DNA of 64,000 bases, taken from contig NZ_RBTP01000069.1 of NCBI RefSeq assembly GCF_003702045.1, positions 159,751-223,750 of the forward strand, given 5' to 3'. This DNA is from Pseudomonas viridiflava (GTDB lineage: Bacteria > Pseudomonadota > Gammaproteobacteria > Pseudomonadales > Pseudomonadaceae). The translations under genes and the position numbers were made by a program. Positions 50,957-59,579 of the stretch are shown here, piece after piece. Below the pieces are notes generated by a model. The model saw only the letters and a list, made by a program, of their open reading frames with translations, was not told the origin of the DNA and ran no database searches. The stretch's first letter is position 1; each line of letters opens with the position of its first letter.

Positions 50957-51571
50957 TCAGTGCAGCCCTTGAATATAGTGCGCCAGCGCTTCGATATCCT
51001 TGTTACTGAGTTTTTCAGCGATGGCACGCATGACCATTGTGTCTCCGTCATTGACCCGGTCTCCCTCACGGAACGCCGTCAGCTGCTTTTTTATGTAATC
51101 GGCATGCTGGCCGCCAAGATGAGGAAAACCTGCCTGGGTGTTGCCGGAGCCATCGGGGGAATGGCAGCCCGTGCAGGCGGGCAGGCCCTGATCCAGCTTG
51201 CCGCCGCGAAACAGGGCCTCGCCACGCGCCACAAGATCTGGAGACGCAACGCCGACGCTGCCTTTCTGGCGCGAGTACCAGGCGGAGATGTCGGCAAGAT
51301 CCTGATCCGTGAGGTTGTTCAGCATGCCGGTCATTTCCACGACCACGCGCTTGCCGTCTTTGATTTCGCGCAGTTGCTTGAGCAGGTAGCGGTCACCCTG
51401 ATCCGCCAGCTTGGGGAAATTGGGTGCAAGGCTGTTGCCATCGGGACCGTGGCAGGCACCGCACACGGCGACTTTCGACTGGCCGGCGGCGGCATCGCCT
51501 GCAGGATCGGCCGCGTAGGACGAGGCGCAAAGGCCCAGCGTCGCCAGCAGGCTCACACATAATCTGTTCAT
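50957..51571 (-). CDS. cc4: Cytochrome c4, diheme
   Basis: A 204-residue periplasmic electron carrier with a signal peptide (MNRLCVSLLATLGLCASSYA) and two c-type heme sites, CGACH near residue 36 and CTGCH near residue 133. Each half is one cytochrome c fold with a distal Met. It passes electrons from the bc1 complex to terminal oxidases, including cbb3 in Pseudomonas. It ends with the terminator at 50876-50904. dsbA lies downstream. Confidence 0.95.
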   Translation of the reverse strand: MNRLCVSLLATLGLCASSYAADPAGDAAAGQSKVAVCGACHGPDGNSLAPNFPKLADQGDRYLLKQLREIKDGKRVVVEMTGMLNNLTDQDLADISAWYSRQKGSVGVASPDLVARGEALFRGGKLDQGLPACTGCHSPDGSGNTQAGFPHLGGQHADYIKKQLTAFREGDRVNDGDTMVMRAIAEKLSNKDIEALAHYIQGLH

Positions 51572-51926
51572 CAGGTCATCCGATCAGCCAAATAGGGTGA
51601 AAAATCGGCTAGCCCATGACTTGCTCATCCCCAAGGATAGTTGGCAAATCCTGGCCACTGCTGTCGTTGCACGCGCCAGTCGGCGCAGCGGCATCGCCTT
51701 TGACCCGATGACAACTGCCCTTAAGCCCGATGACTCAGCAAAAACCTTTCAGGTTGAAAGCGGACTGCGTTCTAATGCGCATATTGATTTCGCTGGCTGT
51801 GCCCACTCTCCTGCCTGGAGACGAAAGCACACACAAAATTTGCGGCATTATATACTCGCGCTACCCAAACGGAAACGACACGCCCTTGCCGTACGCCCTG
51901 CAGGCAAGGCCTTCACCGGAAATCAC

Positions 51927-52562
51927 ATGCAACTCAAGAACCCCATCCTCGGTCTGTGCCAACAGGCCACCTTCATGCTCAGCGCCGCCAAGGTCGACCA
52001 ATGCCCGGACGACGAAGGTTTTGAAGTCGCGTTTGCCGGCCGCTCCAACGCAGGCAAGTCCAGCGCGCTGAATACCCTGACCCACGCCAGCCTGGCGCGC
52101 ACCTCCAAAACCCCAGGGCGCACCCAGTTGCTGAACTTCTTCGGCCTGGACGAGGATCGTCGTCTGGTCGACCTGCCGGGTTACGGCTACGCCAAAGTGC
52201 CTATCCCGCTCAAACAGCACTGGCAGCGTCACCTGGAAGCCTATCTGGGCAGCCGCGAAAGCTTGAAGGGTTTGATTCTGATGATGGACATCCGTCATCC
52301 AATGACCGACTTCGACTTGCTGATGCTGGACTGGGCCGTAGCGAGCAAAATGCCGATGCACATTTTGCTGACCAAAGCCGACAAGCTCACCTATGGCGCA
52401 GCCAAGAACACACTGCTCAAGGTTCAGTCGGAAATCCGCAAGGGTTGGGGTGAGGCTGTCACCATTCAGCTGTTCTCGGCGCCCAAGCGCATGGGCCTGG
52501 AAGAAGCCTACACCGTGCTGGCCGACTGGATGGAGCTGGAAGACAAGGCACCCGCCGAGTAA
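51927..52562 (+). CDS. ysxC: Ribosome biogenesis GTP-binding protein YsxC/EngB
   Basis: A 211-residue essential GTPase of the YihA family for large-subunit assembly. G1 motif GRSNAGKSSALN, G3 DLPGYGYAKVP, G4 LTKADKL, plus SAP near the C-terminus. The start at 51927 (MQLKNPILGLC) gives the standard length; the frame extends upstream another 110 residues without family similarity. A -10-like TATACT lies at 51850-51855. It converges on polA, with the candidate ersA RNA between. Confidence 0.96.
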   Translation: MQLKNPILGLCQQATFMLSAAKVDQCPDDEGFEVAFAGRSNAGKSSALNTLTHASLARTSKTPGRTQLLNFFGLDEDRRLVDLPGYGYAKVPIPLKQHWQRHLEAYLGSRESLKGLILMMDIRHPMTDFDLLMLDWAVASKMPMHILLTKADKLTYGAAKNTLLKVQSEIRKGWGEAVTIQLFSAPKRMGLEEAYTVLADWMELEDKAPAE

Positions 52563-52571
52563 AACGCGGGC

Positions 52572-52616
52572 AAAAAAAACCCCGGACTTCGTATGGGGAG
52601 GGGGAAGTTCGGGGTT
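52572..52616 (-). terminator. Rho-independent terminator of the candidate sRNA
   Basis: Read leftwards: ACCCCGAACTTC, a 13-base C-rich loop, GAAGTCCGGGGT, then TTTTTTTT. One G-U pair in an otherwise perfect 12-bp stem. Strongest on the minus strand; no T-run follows it on the plus strand, so it should not end ysxC. Confidence 0.9.
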
Positions 52617-52699
52617 CAAGGTCCGGACCTTAGGGTGGGGCCCGGATATCTGCCAACACTTAACACAACATAGGAGCATGAGTGGCTTTTCAGCCAATC
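52572..52699 (-). ncRNA. ersA: Candidate ErsA-like small RNA
   Basis: Minus strand, about 128 nt. Upstream is an AlgU (sigma22) promoter, GAACTT (52733-52728), 17-base spacer, TCAGA (52710-52706). The body starts near 52699 with a small GGCT-GAAA-AGCC hairpin and carries the palindrome AAGGTCCGGACCTT. It ends in a terminator: stem ACCCCGAACTTC / GAAGTCCGGGGT with a C-rich loop and eight Ts (52579-52572). The gene lies between ysxC and polA, oriented like polA, the same place as Spot 42 in E. coli and ErsA in P. aeruginosa. ErsA there is about 130 nt, AlgU-dependent and represses algC. Identity is inferred; I have not compared sequences. Confidence 0.75.
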
Positions 52700-52705
52700 G
52701 TGGAG

Positions 52706-52733
52706 TCTGACTCCCGTCCCGCGGGTTAAGTTC
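52706..52733 (-). promoter_or_regulatory. AlgU/sigma22-type promoter of the candidate sRNA
   Basis: GAACTT (52733-52728), 17 bases, TCAGA (52710-52706) compared with the AlgU consensus GAACTT-N16/17-TCtgA. Exact -35 and one mismatch in the -10. Another GAACTT (52752-52747) lies upstream without a matching -10. Confidence 0.65.
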
Positions 52734-52770
52734 CAGCGATGAAGAAAAGTTCACATTTCCTACAACATTT

Positions 52771-52794
52771 GGCGAACTTGGTGACAAGTTCGCC
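52771..52794. other. Perfect hairpin just after the polA stop
   Basis: GGCGAACTT, loop GGTGAC, AAGTTCGCC: a 9-bp perfect stem within ten bases of the polA stop. No T-run follows on the minus strand, so it may be a processing or RNA-stability element rather than a terminator. Confidence 0.55.
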
Positions 52795-52803
52795 ACTATG
52801 TCA

Positions 52804-55569
52804 TCAGTGCGCCTCGTCCCAGTTGTTGCCCACACCCACTTCAACCAGCAACGGAACCGCCAGTTCAGCCGCGCCGCTCATGTGCGGACGAATTTGCTCG
52901 CTGATCTGATCAACCAGGTCTTCGCGTACTTCCAGCACCAGTTCATCGTGCACCTGAAGGATGACCCGCGCGTCCAGCTGCGACTCGTCCAGCCAGCCGT
53001 TCACGGCCACCATCGCTTTCTTGATGATGTCGGCTGCGGTGCCCTGCATCGGCGCGTTGATCGCCATGCGCTCCGCGCCCTTGCGCAGTGACTGGTTCTT
53101 GGCGTTAATGTCCGGCAGGTACAGGCGACGACCGAAGAGGGTTTCGACGAAACCCTGTTCAGCCGCTTGAGCACGTGTGCGCTCCATGTAATCGAGCACG
53201 CCGGGGTAGCGGGCGAAGTAGCGATCCACATACGCCTGCGACTGCTTGCGGTCCACGCCGATCTGCTTGGCCAGGCCGAACGCGCTCATGCCGTAGATCA
53301 GACCGAAGTTGATCGCCTTGGCGCTGCGTCGCATGTCGGTGGTGACGTTTTCCAGTTCAACGCCGAACACCTCGGCCGCCGTCGCCCGGTGGACGTCCAG
53401 GTCGTTGCGGAACGCATGCAGCAGGCCTTCGTCCTGCGCCAGATGCGCCATGATCCGCAATTCGATCTGCGAATAGTCGGCAGCCAACAGCTTGTAGCCT
53501 TTCGGCGCCACGAATGCCTGACGAATGCGGCGACCTTCAGCGGTCCGAATCGGAATGTTCTGAAGGTTCGGGTCACTGGAGGACAGCCGCCCGGTCACCG
53601 CCACCGCCTGATGGTAGGAGGTGTGGATACGGTTGGTGCGTGGATTGATCTGCTCGGGCAAACGGTCGGTGTAAGTGCTCTTGAGCTTGCTCATGGAGCG
53701 GTATTGCATCAGGACCTTAGGCAGCGGAAAGTCCTGCTCGGCCAGTTCGGCAAGTACCGCTTCGGCCGTGGAAGGCTGGCCGGTGGCGGTCTTGCTGATG
53801 ATCGGCATGCCGAGCTTTTCGTAAAGAATCACGCCCAACTGCTTGGGTGAGCCCAGGTTGAATTCCTCGCCAGCGATGGCAAACGCTTCACGCTCCAGCG
53901 CGGTCATCTTGTCGCCCAGCTCGACGCTCTGAATGCCCAGCAGATTGGCGTCGACCAGCGCACCCTGACGCTCGATGCGCGCCAGTACCGGCACCAGCGG
54001 CATTTCGATGTCGTTCAGCACCGGCTGCAGGGTCGGAATGGCAGCCAGCCGAGCCTCGAAGACTTCATGCAGGCGCAAGGTCAGATCCGCTTCTTCGGCG
54101 GCATAAGGGTAAGCCTGCTCAAGGGCGATCTGATCGAAGGTCAGCTGCTTGGCACCTTTGCCAGCGATGTCCTGGAAGTTGATCGGCGTGTGCGTCAGGT
54201 ACTTGGCCACCAGGCTGTCGCGGTCATGGCGAGTGGCGGTGGAGTCCAGCACATAGGACTCAAGAATCGTGTCGAATTTGACGCCCTGCAGATTGATGCC
54301 CTGACTCTGATCGCCGCCTATCGCGCAGTTGGCGAGCAGATTGATCGCGAACTTGGCGTGCTGGCCGACCTTGATCTTGCTGGCGTCTTCCAGCAGCGGC
54401 TTGAGCGCCTTGAGCACGGCGTCACGATCCAGTTGTTGCGGCACGCCCATATAGGAGTGGGTCAGCGGGATATACGCCGCTTCGTGGGTCTGGATGGCGA
54501 ATGACAGGCCGACCAGTTGCGCGCGCTGGGCATCAGTGCCGTTGCTCTGGGTGACAAACGCAAACAGGGGCGCGGCGTTGAGCTTCTTCAGCCACGCATC
54601 GAATTGCGCCTGCTCAAGGATCACCTCGTAGGCCGCTTCTTTGGTCACCACAGGTGCTTCTTCGACAGCCAACTCCTGCCCGGCGCGCTTGGCGTCACGT
54701 TGCAGGTCTTCGATCCAGCTCTTGAATTCAAGCTCGGCGTACAGCTCCATCAGCGCATCGCGGTCCGGTTCGCCGCAATGCAGCTGGTCCAGTTCGATGT
54801 CCAGCGGCACGTCGATCTTGATCGTTGCCAGCTCGTAGGACAGGAACGCCATGTCGCGGTGCTCTTCCAGCTTGGCCGCGAGCGTCTTGGCGCCGCGGAT
54901 CGGCAGGGTCGCTACCGCTTCGAGGTTGCCATACAGCTCTTTGAGTCCACCGCCCACACCGACCAGCAGGCCGACGGCGGTTTTTTCGCCAACGCCGGGT
55001 ACGCCGGGAATGTTGTCGACCTTGTCGCCCATGAGGGCGAGGTAATCGATGATGTGCTCGGGACCGACGCCAAACTTTTCTTTCACGCCTGTCACGTCCA
55101 GCACGCTACCGGTCATGGTGTTGACCAGCGTAATGTGGCCGTCGACCAGTTGCGCCATGTCCTTGTCGCCAGTGGAGATGATCACCGGACGGTCCGCCGC
55201 CGCGCTGCTGCGGGCCAATGTGCCGATCACGTCGTCCGCTTCCACGCCTTCAACGCAGAGCAGCGGATAACCCAGGCCTTTGACACAGGCATGCAGCAGA
55301 TCGACCTGCACGCGCAGGTCGTCCGGCATGCTGGGACGGTTGGCTTTGTATTCGGCGTACATTGTGTCGCGGAATGTGCCGCCCTTGGCGTCGAAGACCA
55401 CGGCAAACGGGCTGTCCGGGTATTGCCGGCGCAGGCTCTTGAGCATGTTGAGCACGCCTTTGACGGCGCCGGTCGGCAACCCTTTGGACGTAGCCAGCGG
55501 AGGCAGTGCGTGGAAAGCACGATAGAGGTAAGAAGAACCGTCCACCAGGACGAGGGGTGCTTGGCTCAT
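52804..55569 (-). CDS. polA: DNA polymerase I
   Basis: A 921-residue enzyme with three domains: N-terminal 5'-3' nuclease (MSQAPLVLVDGSSYLYRAFHALPP, VEADDVIGTLA), a central 3'-5' proofreading-type domain (residues about 310-510), and the polymerase domain (DYSQIELRIMAHL, RRSAKAINFGLIYGM, and the C-terminal LQVHDELVLEV). It fills gaps after Okazaki-fragment and excision repair. The start at 55569 (MSQAPL) is preferred; a start four codons upstream (MILLM) is not conserved in type. Confidence 0.97.
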   Translation of the reverse strand: MSQAPLVLVDGSSYLYRAFHALPPLATSKGLPTGAVKGVLNMLKSLRRQYPDSPFAVVFDAKGGTFRDTMYAEYKANRPSMPDDLRVQVDLLHACVKGLGYPLLCVEGVEADDVIGTLARSSAAADRPVIISTGDKDMAQLVDGHITLVNTMTGSVLDVTGVKEKFGVGPEHIIDYLALMGDKVDNIPGVPGVGEKTAVGLLVGVGGGLKELYGNLEAVATLPIRGAKTLAAKLEEHRDMAFLSYELATIKIDVPLDIELDQLHCGEPDRDALMELYAELEFKSWIEDLQRDAKRAGQELAVEEAPVVTKEAAYEVILEQAQFDAWLKKLNAAPLFAFVTQSNGTDAQRAQLVGLSFAIQTHEAAYIPLTHSYMGVPQQLDRDAVLKALKPLLEDASKIKVGQHAKFAINLLANCAIGGDQSQGINLQGVKFDTILESYVLDSTATRHDRDSLVAKYLTHTPINFQDIAGKGAKQLTFDQIALEQAYPYAAEEADLTLRLHEVFEARLAAIPTLQPVLNDIEMPLVPVLARIERQGALVDANLLGIQSVELGDKMTALEREAFAIAGEEFNLGSPKQLGVILYEKLGMPIISKTATGQPSTAEAVLAELAEQDFPLPKVLMQYRSMSKLKSTYTDRLPEQINPRTNRIHTSYHQAVAVTGRLSSSDPNLQNIPIRTAEGRRIRQAFVAPKGYKLLAADYSQIELRIMAHLAQDEGLLHAFRNDLDVHRATAAEVFGVELENVTTDMRRSAKAINFGLIYGMSAFGLAKQIGVDRKQSQAYVDRYFARYPGVLDYMERTRAQAAEQGFVETLFGRRLYLPDINAKNQSLRKGAERMAINAPMQGTAADIIKKAMVAVNGWLDESQLDARVILQVHDELVLEVREDLVDQISEQIRPHMSGAAELAVPLLVEVGVGNNWDEAH

Positions 55570-55643
55570 GAGCAGAATCAACCTTTTCGGCGGGTCCGGC
55601 GCTAGAATGCGAGGACCATTGACGACAAAGGGACAAGGTTATC

Positions 55644-55931
55644 ATGCGCACGGCAAATCGACTGGTGTTGACCGGCTTGTTGGCCCTCTGCCCTTTGGTT
55701 GCCGTGTGCGCCGAAGACTCGCCCTCGGCGGCACCGGACGTCACAATCCGCACCGATGGCGACAAAATCATTCAAGAGTATCGCCAGAATGGCTTTCTGT
55801 ACGCCGTCAAGATCACGCCCAAGCATGGCAAACCCTATTTTCTGGTGCGCGCCGATGGTACAAGCCCCAATTTCATACGTTCGGACCAACCGGACATGCT
55901 GATCCCGCAGTGGGAAATATTCAGCTGGTAA
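55644..55931 (+). CDS. DUF2782 periplasmic protein
   Basis: A 95-residue protein with a signal peptide (MRTANRLVLTGLLALCPLVAVCA) and a small domain PDVTIRTDGDKIIQEYRQNG, then LYAVKITPKHGKPYFLV and a Trp-rich end. It matches DUF2782, which has no known function. It lies between polA (divergent, 74 bases) and thrB (34 bases), as in other Pseudomonas. Confidence 0.88.
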   Translation: MRTANRLVLTGLLALCPLVAVCAEDSPSAAPDVTIRTDGDKIIQEYRQNGFLYAVKITPKHGKPYFLVRADGTSPNFIRSDQPDMLIPQWEIFSW

Positions 55932-55965
55932 CACCTTAAATTCACTTATTGCTGGCAGTCCTGAT

Positions 55966-56916
55966 ATGTCCGTCTTTACCCCACTGGCTCGGCCCGAGCT
56001 GGAAACATTCCTCGCCCCCTACGGGCTCGGCCGTCTGCGCGACTTTCAAGGCATTGCCGCCGGTAGCGAAAACACCAACTACTTCATCAGCTTGGAGCAG
56101 GGTGAGTTCGTCCTGACCCTGGTCGAGCGCGGGCCGGTGCAGGAGATGCCGTTCTTCATTGATCTGCTGGATGTGTTGCACAACGCGGACCTGCCGGTGC
56201 CCTACGCCTTGCGTACCACCGATGGCCAGGCACTGCGCGAGCTGGCGGGCAAGCCGGCGCTGTTGCAGCCGCGCCTGCCGGGCAAGCACATCAGCCAGCC
56301 CAACACGCAGCACTGCGCACAGATCGGTGAATTGCTGGCCAACCTGCATCTGGCGACGCGCGACAACGTACTGGAGCGCAGGACCGATCGCGGGCTGGAC
56401 TGGATGCTGAGCGAGGGACGCAACTTCCTGTCGCACTTGGGCGAGCAGCAGAGAATGTTGCTGGACAAGTCGCTGCAGGAAATCGAAGACCTCAAGCCGC
56501 AGATCCTGGCGCTGCCCCGTGCCAACCTGCACGCGGACATGTTCCGTGACAACGTGCTGTTTGAAGGCACGCACCTGACCGGGCTGATCGATTTCTACAA
56601 CGCGTGTTCAGGGCCGATGCTGTATGACCTGGCAATCACGCTCAATGACTGGTGCTCCCGCGAGGACGGCCAGATCGACCCGGTACGCGCCCGCGCCATG
56701 CTCGGCGCTTATGCGGCTCTGCGACCGTTCAATGCGGCTGAAGCCAAGCTCTGGTCAACCATGCTGCGCATCGGCTGCGTGCGTTTCTGGCTGTCCCGCC
56801 TGATCGCAGCAGAAACCTTCGCCGGCCAGGACGTGCTGATTCACGATCCCGTGGAGTTCGAACTTCGCCTGGCCCAACGCCAGGAAACGCATATCCCGCT
56901 GCCGTTTGCGTTGTAA
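55966..56916 (+). CDS. thrB: Homoserine kinase (ThrB, APH fold)
   Basis: A 316-residue enzyme of the aminoglycoside-phosphotransferase fold, distinct from the GHMP-type ThrB of E. coli. It phosphorylates homoserine for threonine synthesis. Motifs: GSENTNYFISLEQG for ATP binding, the catalytic loop NLHADMFRDNVLFEG and LIDFYNACSGPMLYD with the metal Asp. The family is the standard one in Pseudomonas. Confidence 0.95.
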   Translation: MSVFTPLARPELETFLAPYGLGRLRDFQGIAAGSENTNYFISLEQGEFVLTLVERGPVQEMPFFIDLLDVLHNADLPVPYALRTTDGQALRELAGKPALLQPRLPGKHISQPNTQHCAQIGELLANLHLATRDNVLERRTDRGLDWMLSEGRNFLSHLGEQQRMLLDKSLQEIEDLKPQILALPRANLHADMFRDNVLFEGTHLTGLIDFYNACSGPMLYDLAITLNDWCSREDGQIDPVRARAMLGAYAALRPFNAAEAKLWSTMLRIGCVRFWLSRLIAAETFAGQDVLIHDPVEFELRLAQRQETHIPLPFAL

Positions 56917-57281
56917 TTGATCGCTCCCACGCAGTGGGAGCAGGCTCGGCCGCGAATGCAGTATTTCAGTCACTGAAGTTGCGTCGGATATACCGGCCTT
57001 TTCGCGGACAAGTCCGCTCCCACGAACCTGGCTTGCAAGTCGGACGCGTGAGCCCGGAAGCGCTTGGCAGGTTCACGAAAGCACCTCAGGAATGCGCCTG
57101 GAACAACTCATCGGGGGAGTGGACTTGTCCGCGAATACTGCGTCTCAAACGCTGCATCTTGGTCGGATGTACTAGCTTTCGCGCACAAGTCCGCTCCCAC
57201 GGCCGAAATCGAGCTGGCTTCGAATGCTCATCGCGGCTCACTCACAACGATGAGCTCGAAGCATAGGCATGATAAGCCGAG
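56917..57281. repeat. 365-base gap filled with REP-like palindromes (BIME-like)
   Basis: No gene is visible. 56921-56942 has a short inverted repeat (TCGCTCCCACGCAGTGGGAG). 57001-57024 is TTCGCGGACAAGTCCGCTCC, 57114-57136 is GAGTGGACTTGTCCGCGAA and 57178-57202 is TTTCGCGCACAAGTCCGCTC. The last two face each other and with their centre match 28021-28110. It separates thrB from the zinc-uptake cluster, both read towards it. Confidence 0.75.
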
Positions 57282-58241
57282 TTAAACCCCCGACAGACAG
57301 CCGCTCAGATCATCCGCCAGTTTCTGCACGACCTGCTCGTAACCCTGCGCGGTCGCAGGCGTATAACCGCCCAGCGCATCCAGCTCTGCCAGTTTGACCG
57401 GCAGCCCCGCGCTCAGGGTTTCCGCCAGACGCGGGCGCAATGGTGGTTCGCTGAATACACACGTCTTGCCAGCTTCTTTCAAGCGCTCACGCATCGCCGC
57501 CACATGCTGGGCACCGGGCTGGATCTCAGCACCAATGGCGAAAACGCCAGTGTGCTTGAGGCCGTAAGCCTCTTCGAAATAATCGAACGCTTCATGGAAC
57601 ACAAAAAACGGTTTGCCCGATACGGCACTCAACTGATTCTTGAGGCGACTGTCCAGCGCGTCCAGCCGCTTGGCAAATGCCTCGGAATTGCTGGTGTAGC
57701 GCGCCGCGTTGGCCGGGTCCGCTGCGCCAAGGTCCGACGCCATCTTCGTCGCGATGACCCGGGCGTTGACGGTCGAAAGCCACAGGTGCGAATCGAGACT
57801 CCCGGGCATGTGATCATGGTCGTGCTCATCGACACCGTGGGCATGATCGTCGTGCTCATGATCATGGTCATCGTGAGAAGCGTTATCGGCACCGAAGTGG
57901 CGCAGATGCATGCCGGGCAAGGTCTGTACGGCAACGGCCGGAAGGCTGCGTCCCTGAAGAACGCGTGGCAGGAAGGTTTCCATGCCCGGACCGATCCAGT
58001 AGAGCAGTTGCACATCCCTCACACGCCGTACGTCGGACGGTCGTAGCGCATAGTTATGCGGCGACGCACCCGGCGGCAACAGCACCTCAGGCGTACCGAC
58101 GCCATCCTGCACAGCGGCGGCAATCAGCTGCAGCGGCTTAATGCTGGTGAGGACTTTGACCTCGGCTTGAGCACAAGAGACAGCCAGCAGACCGGCCCAC
58201 AAAACGACACAAAGGTTAAGAAAACGGCGCACGTAAAACAC
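57282..58241 (-). CDS. znuA: Zinc ABC transporter substrate-binding protein ZnuA
   Basis: A 319-residue periplasmic protein with a signal peptide, a cluster A-I fold, and a long His/Asp-rich loop (about residues 118-150, more than ten His) that is the hallmark of ZnuA. Binding His residues follow in SPHNYALRPSDV, SLDSHLWLST and VFHEAFDYFEEAYGL. It collects Zn(II) for ZnuBC. The GTG at 58241 is used; an in-frame GTG at 58232 is an alternative. It diverges from zur across 58 bases. Confidence 0.95.
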   Translation of the reverse strand: MFYVRRFLNLCVVLWAGLLAVSCAQAEVKVLTSIKPLQLIAAAVQDGVGTPEVLLPPGASPHNYALRPSDVRRVRDVQLLYWIGPGMETFLPRVLQGRSLPAVAVQTLPGMHLRHFGADNASHDDHDHEHDDHAHGVDEHDHDHMPGSLDSHLWLSTVNARVIATKMASDLGAADPANAARYTSNSEAFAKRLDALDSRLKNQLSAVSGKPFFVFHEAFDYFEEAYGLKHTGVFAIGAEIQPGAQHVAAMRERLKEAGKTCVFSEPPLRPRLAETLSAGLPVKLAELDALGGYTPATAQGYEQVVQKLADDLSGCLSGV

Positions 58242-58252
58242 TCATGACTGGC

Positions 58253-58278
58253 GGGAACAGGTAACATAATAACGTCTC
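58253..58278. promoter_or_regulatory. Possible Zur operator in the znuA/zur gap
   Basis: GGGAACAGGTAACATAATAA followed by CGTCTC has two TAAC-type half elements and partly resembles the GTTATA..TATAAC Zur palindrome, but the symmetry is imperfect. Position in a 58-base divergent gap between znuA and zur is what makes it likely. Confidence 0.35.
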
Positions 58279-58299
58279 TGGCAAATATCGTCGCTGCTC

Positions 58300-58782
58300 A
58301 TGCCCAATACACCACTGGCTAGTCGCCCCCATGATCACTCCCACTGCGTGCATTCGGCCCTCGCCGAAGCCGATGCGCTGTGCGCCAAACAAGGTTTGCG
58401 CCTGACAGCGTTGCGTCGCCGTGTGCTGGAACTGGTCTGGCAAAGTCACAAGCCGCTGGGTGCCTACGACATCCTTGCGGTCCTGAGCGAAGAGGACGGT
58501 CGTCGCGCTGCACCACCGACCGTGTACCGCGCACTGGATTTCCTGCTGGAAAACGGCCTGGTCCATCGCATCGCGTCCCTTAACGCCTTCACTGGCTGCA
58601 ACCACCCGACGCACGCGCATCAGGGTCAGTTTCTGATCTGCCGCGAATGCCATGCCGCCATCGAACTGCAACACACAGCCATCAGCAACGCGGTGGTCAG
58701 TGCGGCGGCCGAGGTCGGCTTCGAGGTCGAAGGTCAGACGGTTGAAATCGTCGGGATCTGCGCTGGTTGCAAGGCTGCCTGA
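58300..58782 (+). CDS. zur: Fur-family zinc uptake regulator Zur
   Basis: A 160-residue regulator of the Fur family with an N-terminal winged helix and the pattern TAPPTVYRALDFLLENGLVHR (here HRIASLNAFTGCNHPTHAHQ). The metal sites are Cys pairs CRECHAA and CAGCKAA plus His residues. It represses zinc-uptake genes when zinc is ample. Its TGA stop overlaps the znuC ATG by one base (coupling). Pseudomonas zur-znuC-znuB form one operon. Confidence 0.95.
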   Translation: MPNTPLASRPHDHSHCVHSALAEADALCAKQGLRLTALRRRVLELVWQSHKPLGAYDILAVLSEEDGRRAAPPTVYRALDFLLENGLVHRIASLNAFTGCNHPTHAHQGQFLICRECHAAIELQHTAISNAVVSAAAEVGFEVEGQTVEIVGICAGCKAA

Positions 58783-59579
58783 TGAGTGACGCGCTGATTC
58801 GCCTGGAGCAGGTTGCCGTCACGCTGTCCGGGCAAAACGTGCTGGACAACATCCGCCTGAGCGTCAAACCCGGCGAGATCGTGACCCTGATCGGCCCCAA
58901 CGGCGCAGGCAAGACCACCCTCGTGCGCGCTGTACTGGGCTTGCTCAAGCCTGATACGGGCAGCGTGTGGCGCAAGCCGAAGCTGCGCATCGGTTACATG
59001 CCGCAGAAACTGCACGTTGATCAGACCCTCCCGTTGTCCGTGTTACGCTTTTTGCGCCTGGTGCCCGGCGTGGACCGGGCAGCTGCCATGACCGCACTGG
59101 AAGAAGTCGGCGCGGAAAAAGTCATCGACAGCCCACTGCAGGGGATTTCCGGCGGCGAGATGCAGCGCGTGCTGCTGGCGCGTGCCTTGTTGCGTGAACC
59201 GGAACTGCTGGTGCTGGACGAGCCGGTGCAAGGCGTCGATGTGGCTGGGCAGGCCGAGCTGTACAGCCTGATCACCCGTCTGCGTGATCGCCACCAGTGC
59301 GGCGTGCTGATGGTGTCCCACGATCTGCATCTGGTGATGAGCACGACCGATCAGGTGGTGTGCCTGAATCGCCATGTCTGCTGCTCCGGCCACCCTGAGC
59401 AGGTCAGCCATGACCCGGCGTTCGTCGAGCTGTTCGGCAAGAACGCGCAGAGCCTGGCGATCTATCACCACCATCACGACCACGCCCATGACCTGCATGG
59501 CGAAGTCGTGAGCGATACGCAGAACGCGGCACCGCATTCCCACACTCATGTTCATGGAGACAGCTGCAAGCATGGCTGA
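58782..59579 (+). CDS. znuC: Zinc ABC transporter ATP-binding protein ZnuC
   Basis: A 265-residue ABC ATPase: Walker A GPNGAGKTTLV, signature ISGGEMQRVLLARALL, Walker B LLVLDEPVQGVD, H-loop VSHDLHLVMS. The C-terminus is His-rich (about residues 230-262), as in other ZnuC proteins. It powers zinc import with ZnuB. znuB overlaps its end by 8 bases. Confidence 0.95.
   Translation: MSDALIRLEQVAVTLSGQNVLDNIRLSVKPGEIVTLIGPNGAGKTTLVRAVLGLLKPDTGSVWRKPKLRIGYMPQKLHVDQTLPLSVLRFLRLVPGVDRAAAMTALEEVGAEKVIDSPLQGISGGEMQRVLLARALLREPELLVLDEPVQGVDVAGQAELYSLITRLRDRHQCGVLMVSHDLHLVMSTTDQVVCLNRHVCCSGHPEQVSHDPAFVELFGKNAQSLAIYHHHHDHAHDLHGEVVSDTQNAAPHSHTHVHGDSCKHG

Noticed and set aside
51597..51926. A 110-residue N-terminal extension of YsxC
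   Set aside because: No similarity to the family, whose members begin close to MQLKNPIL; a promoter-like TATACT lies inside the stretch.
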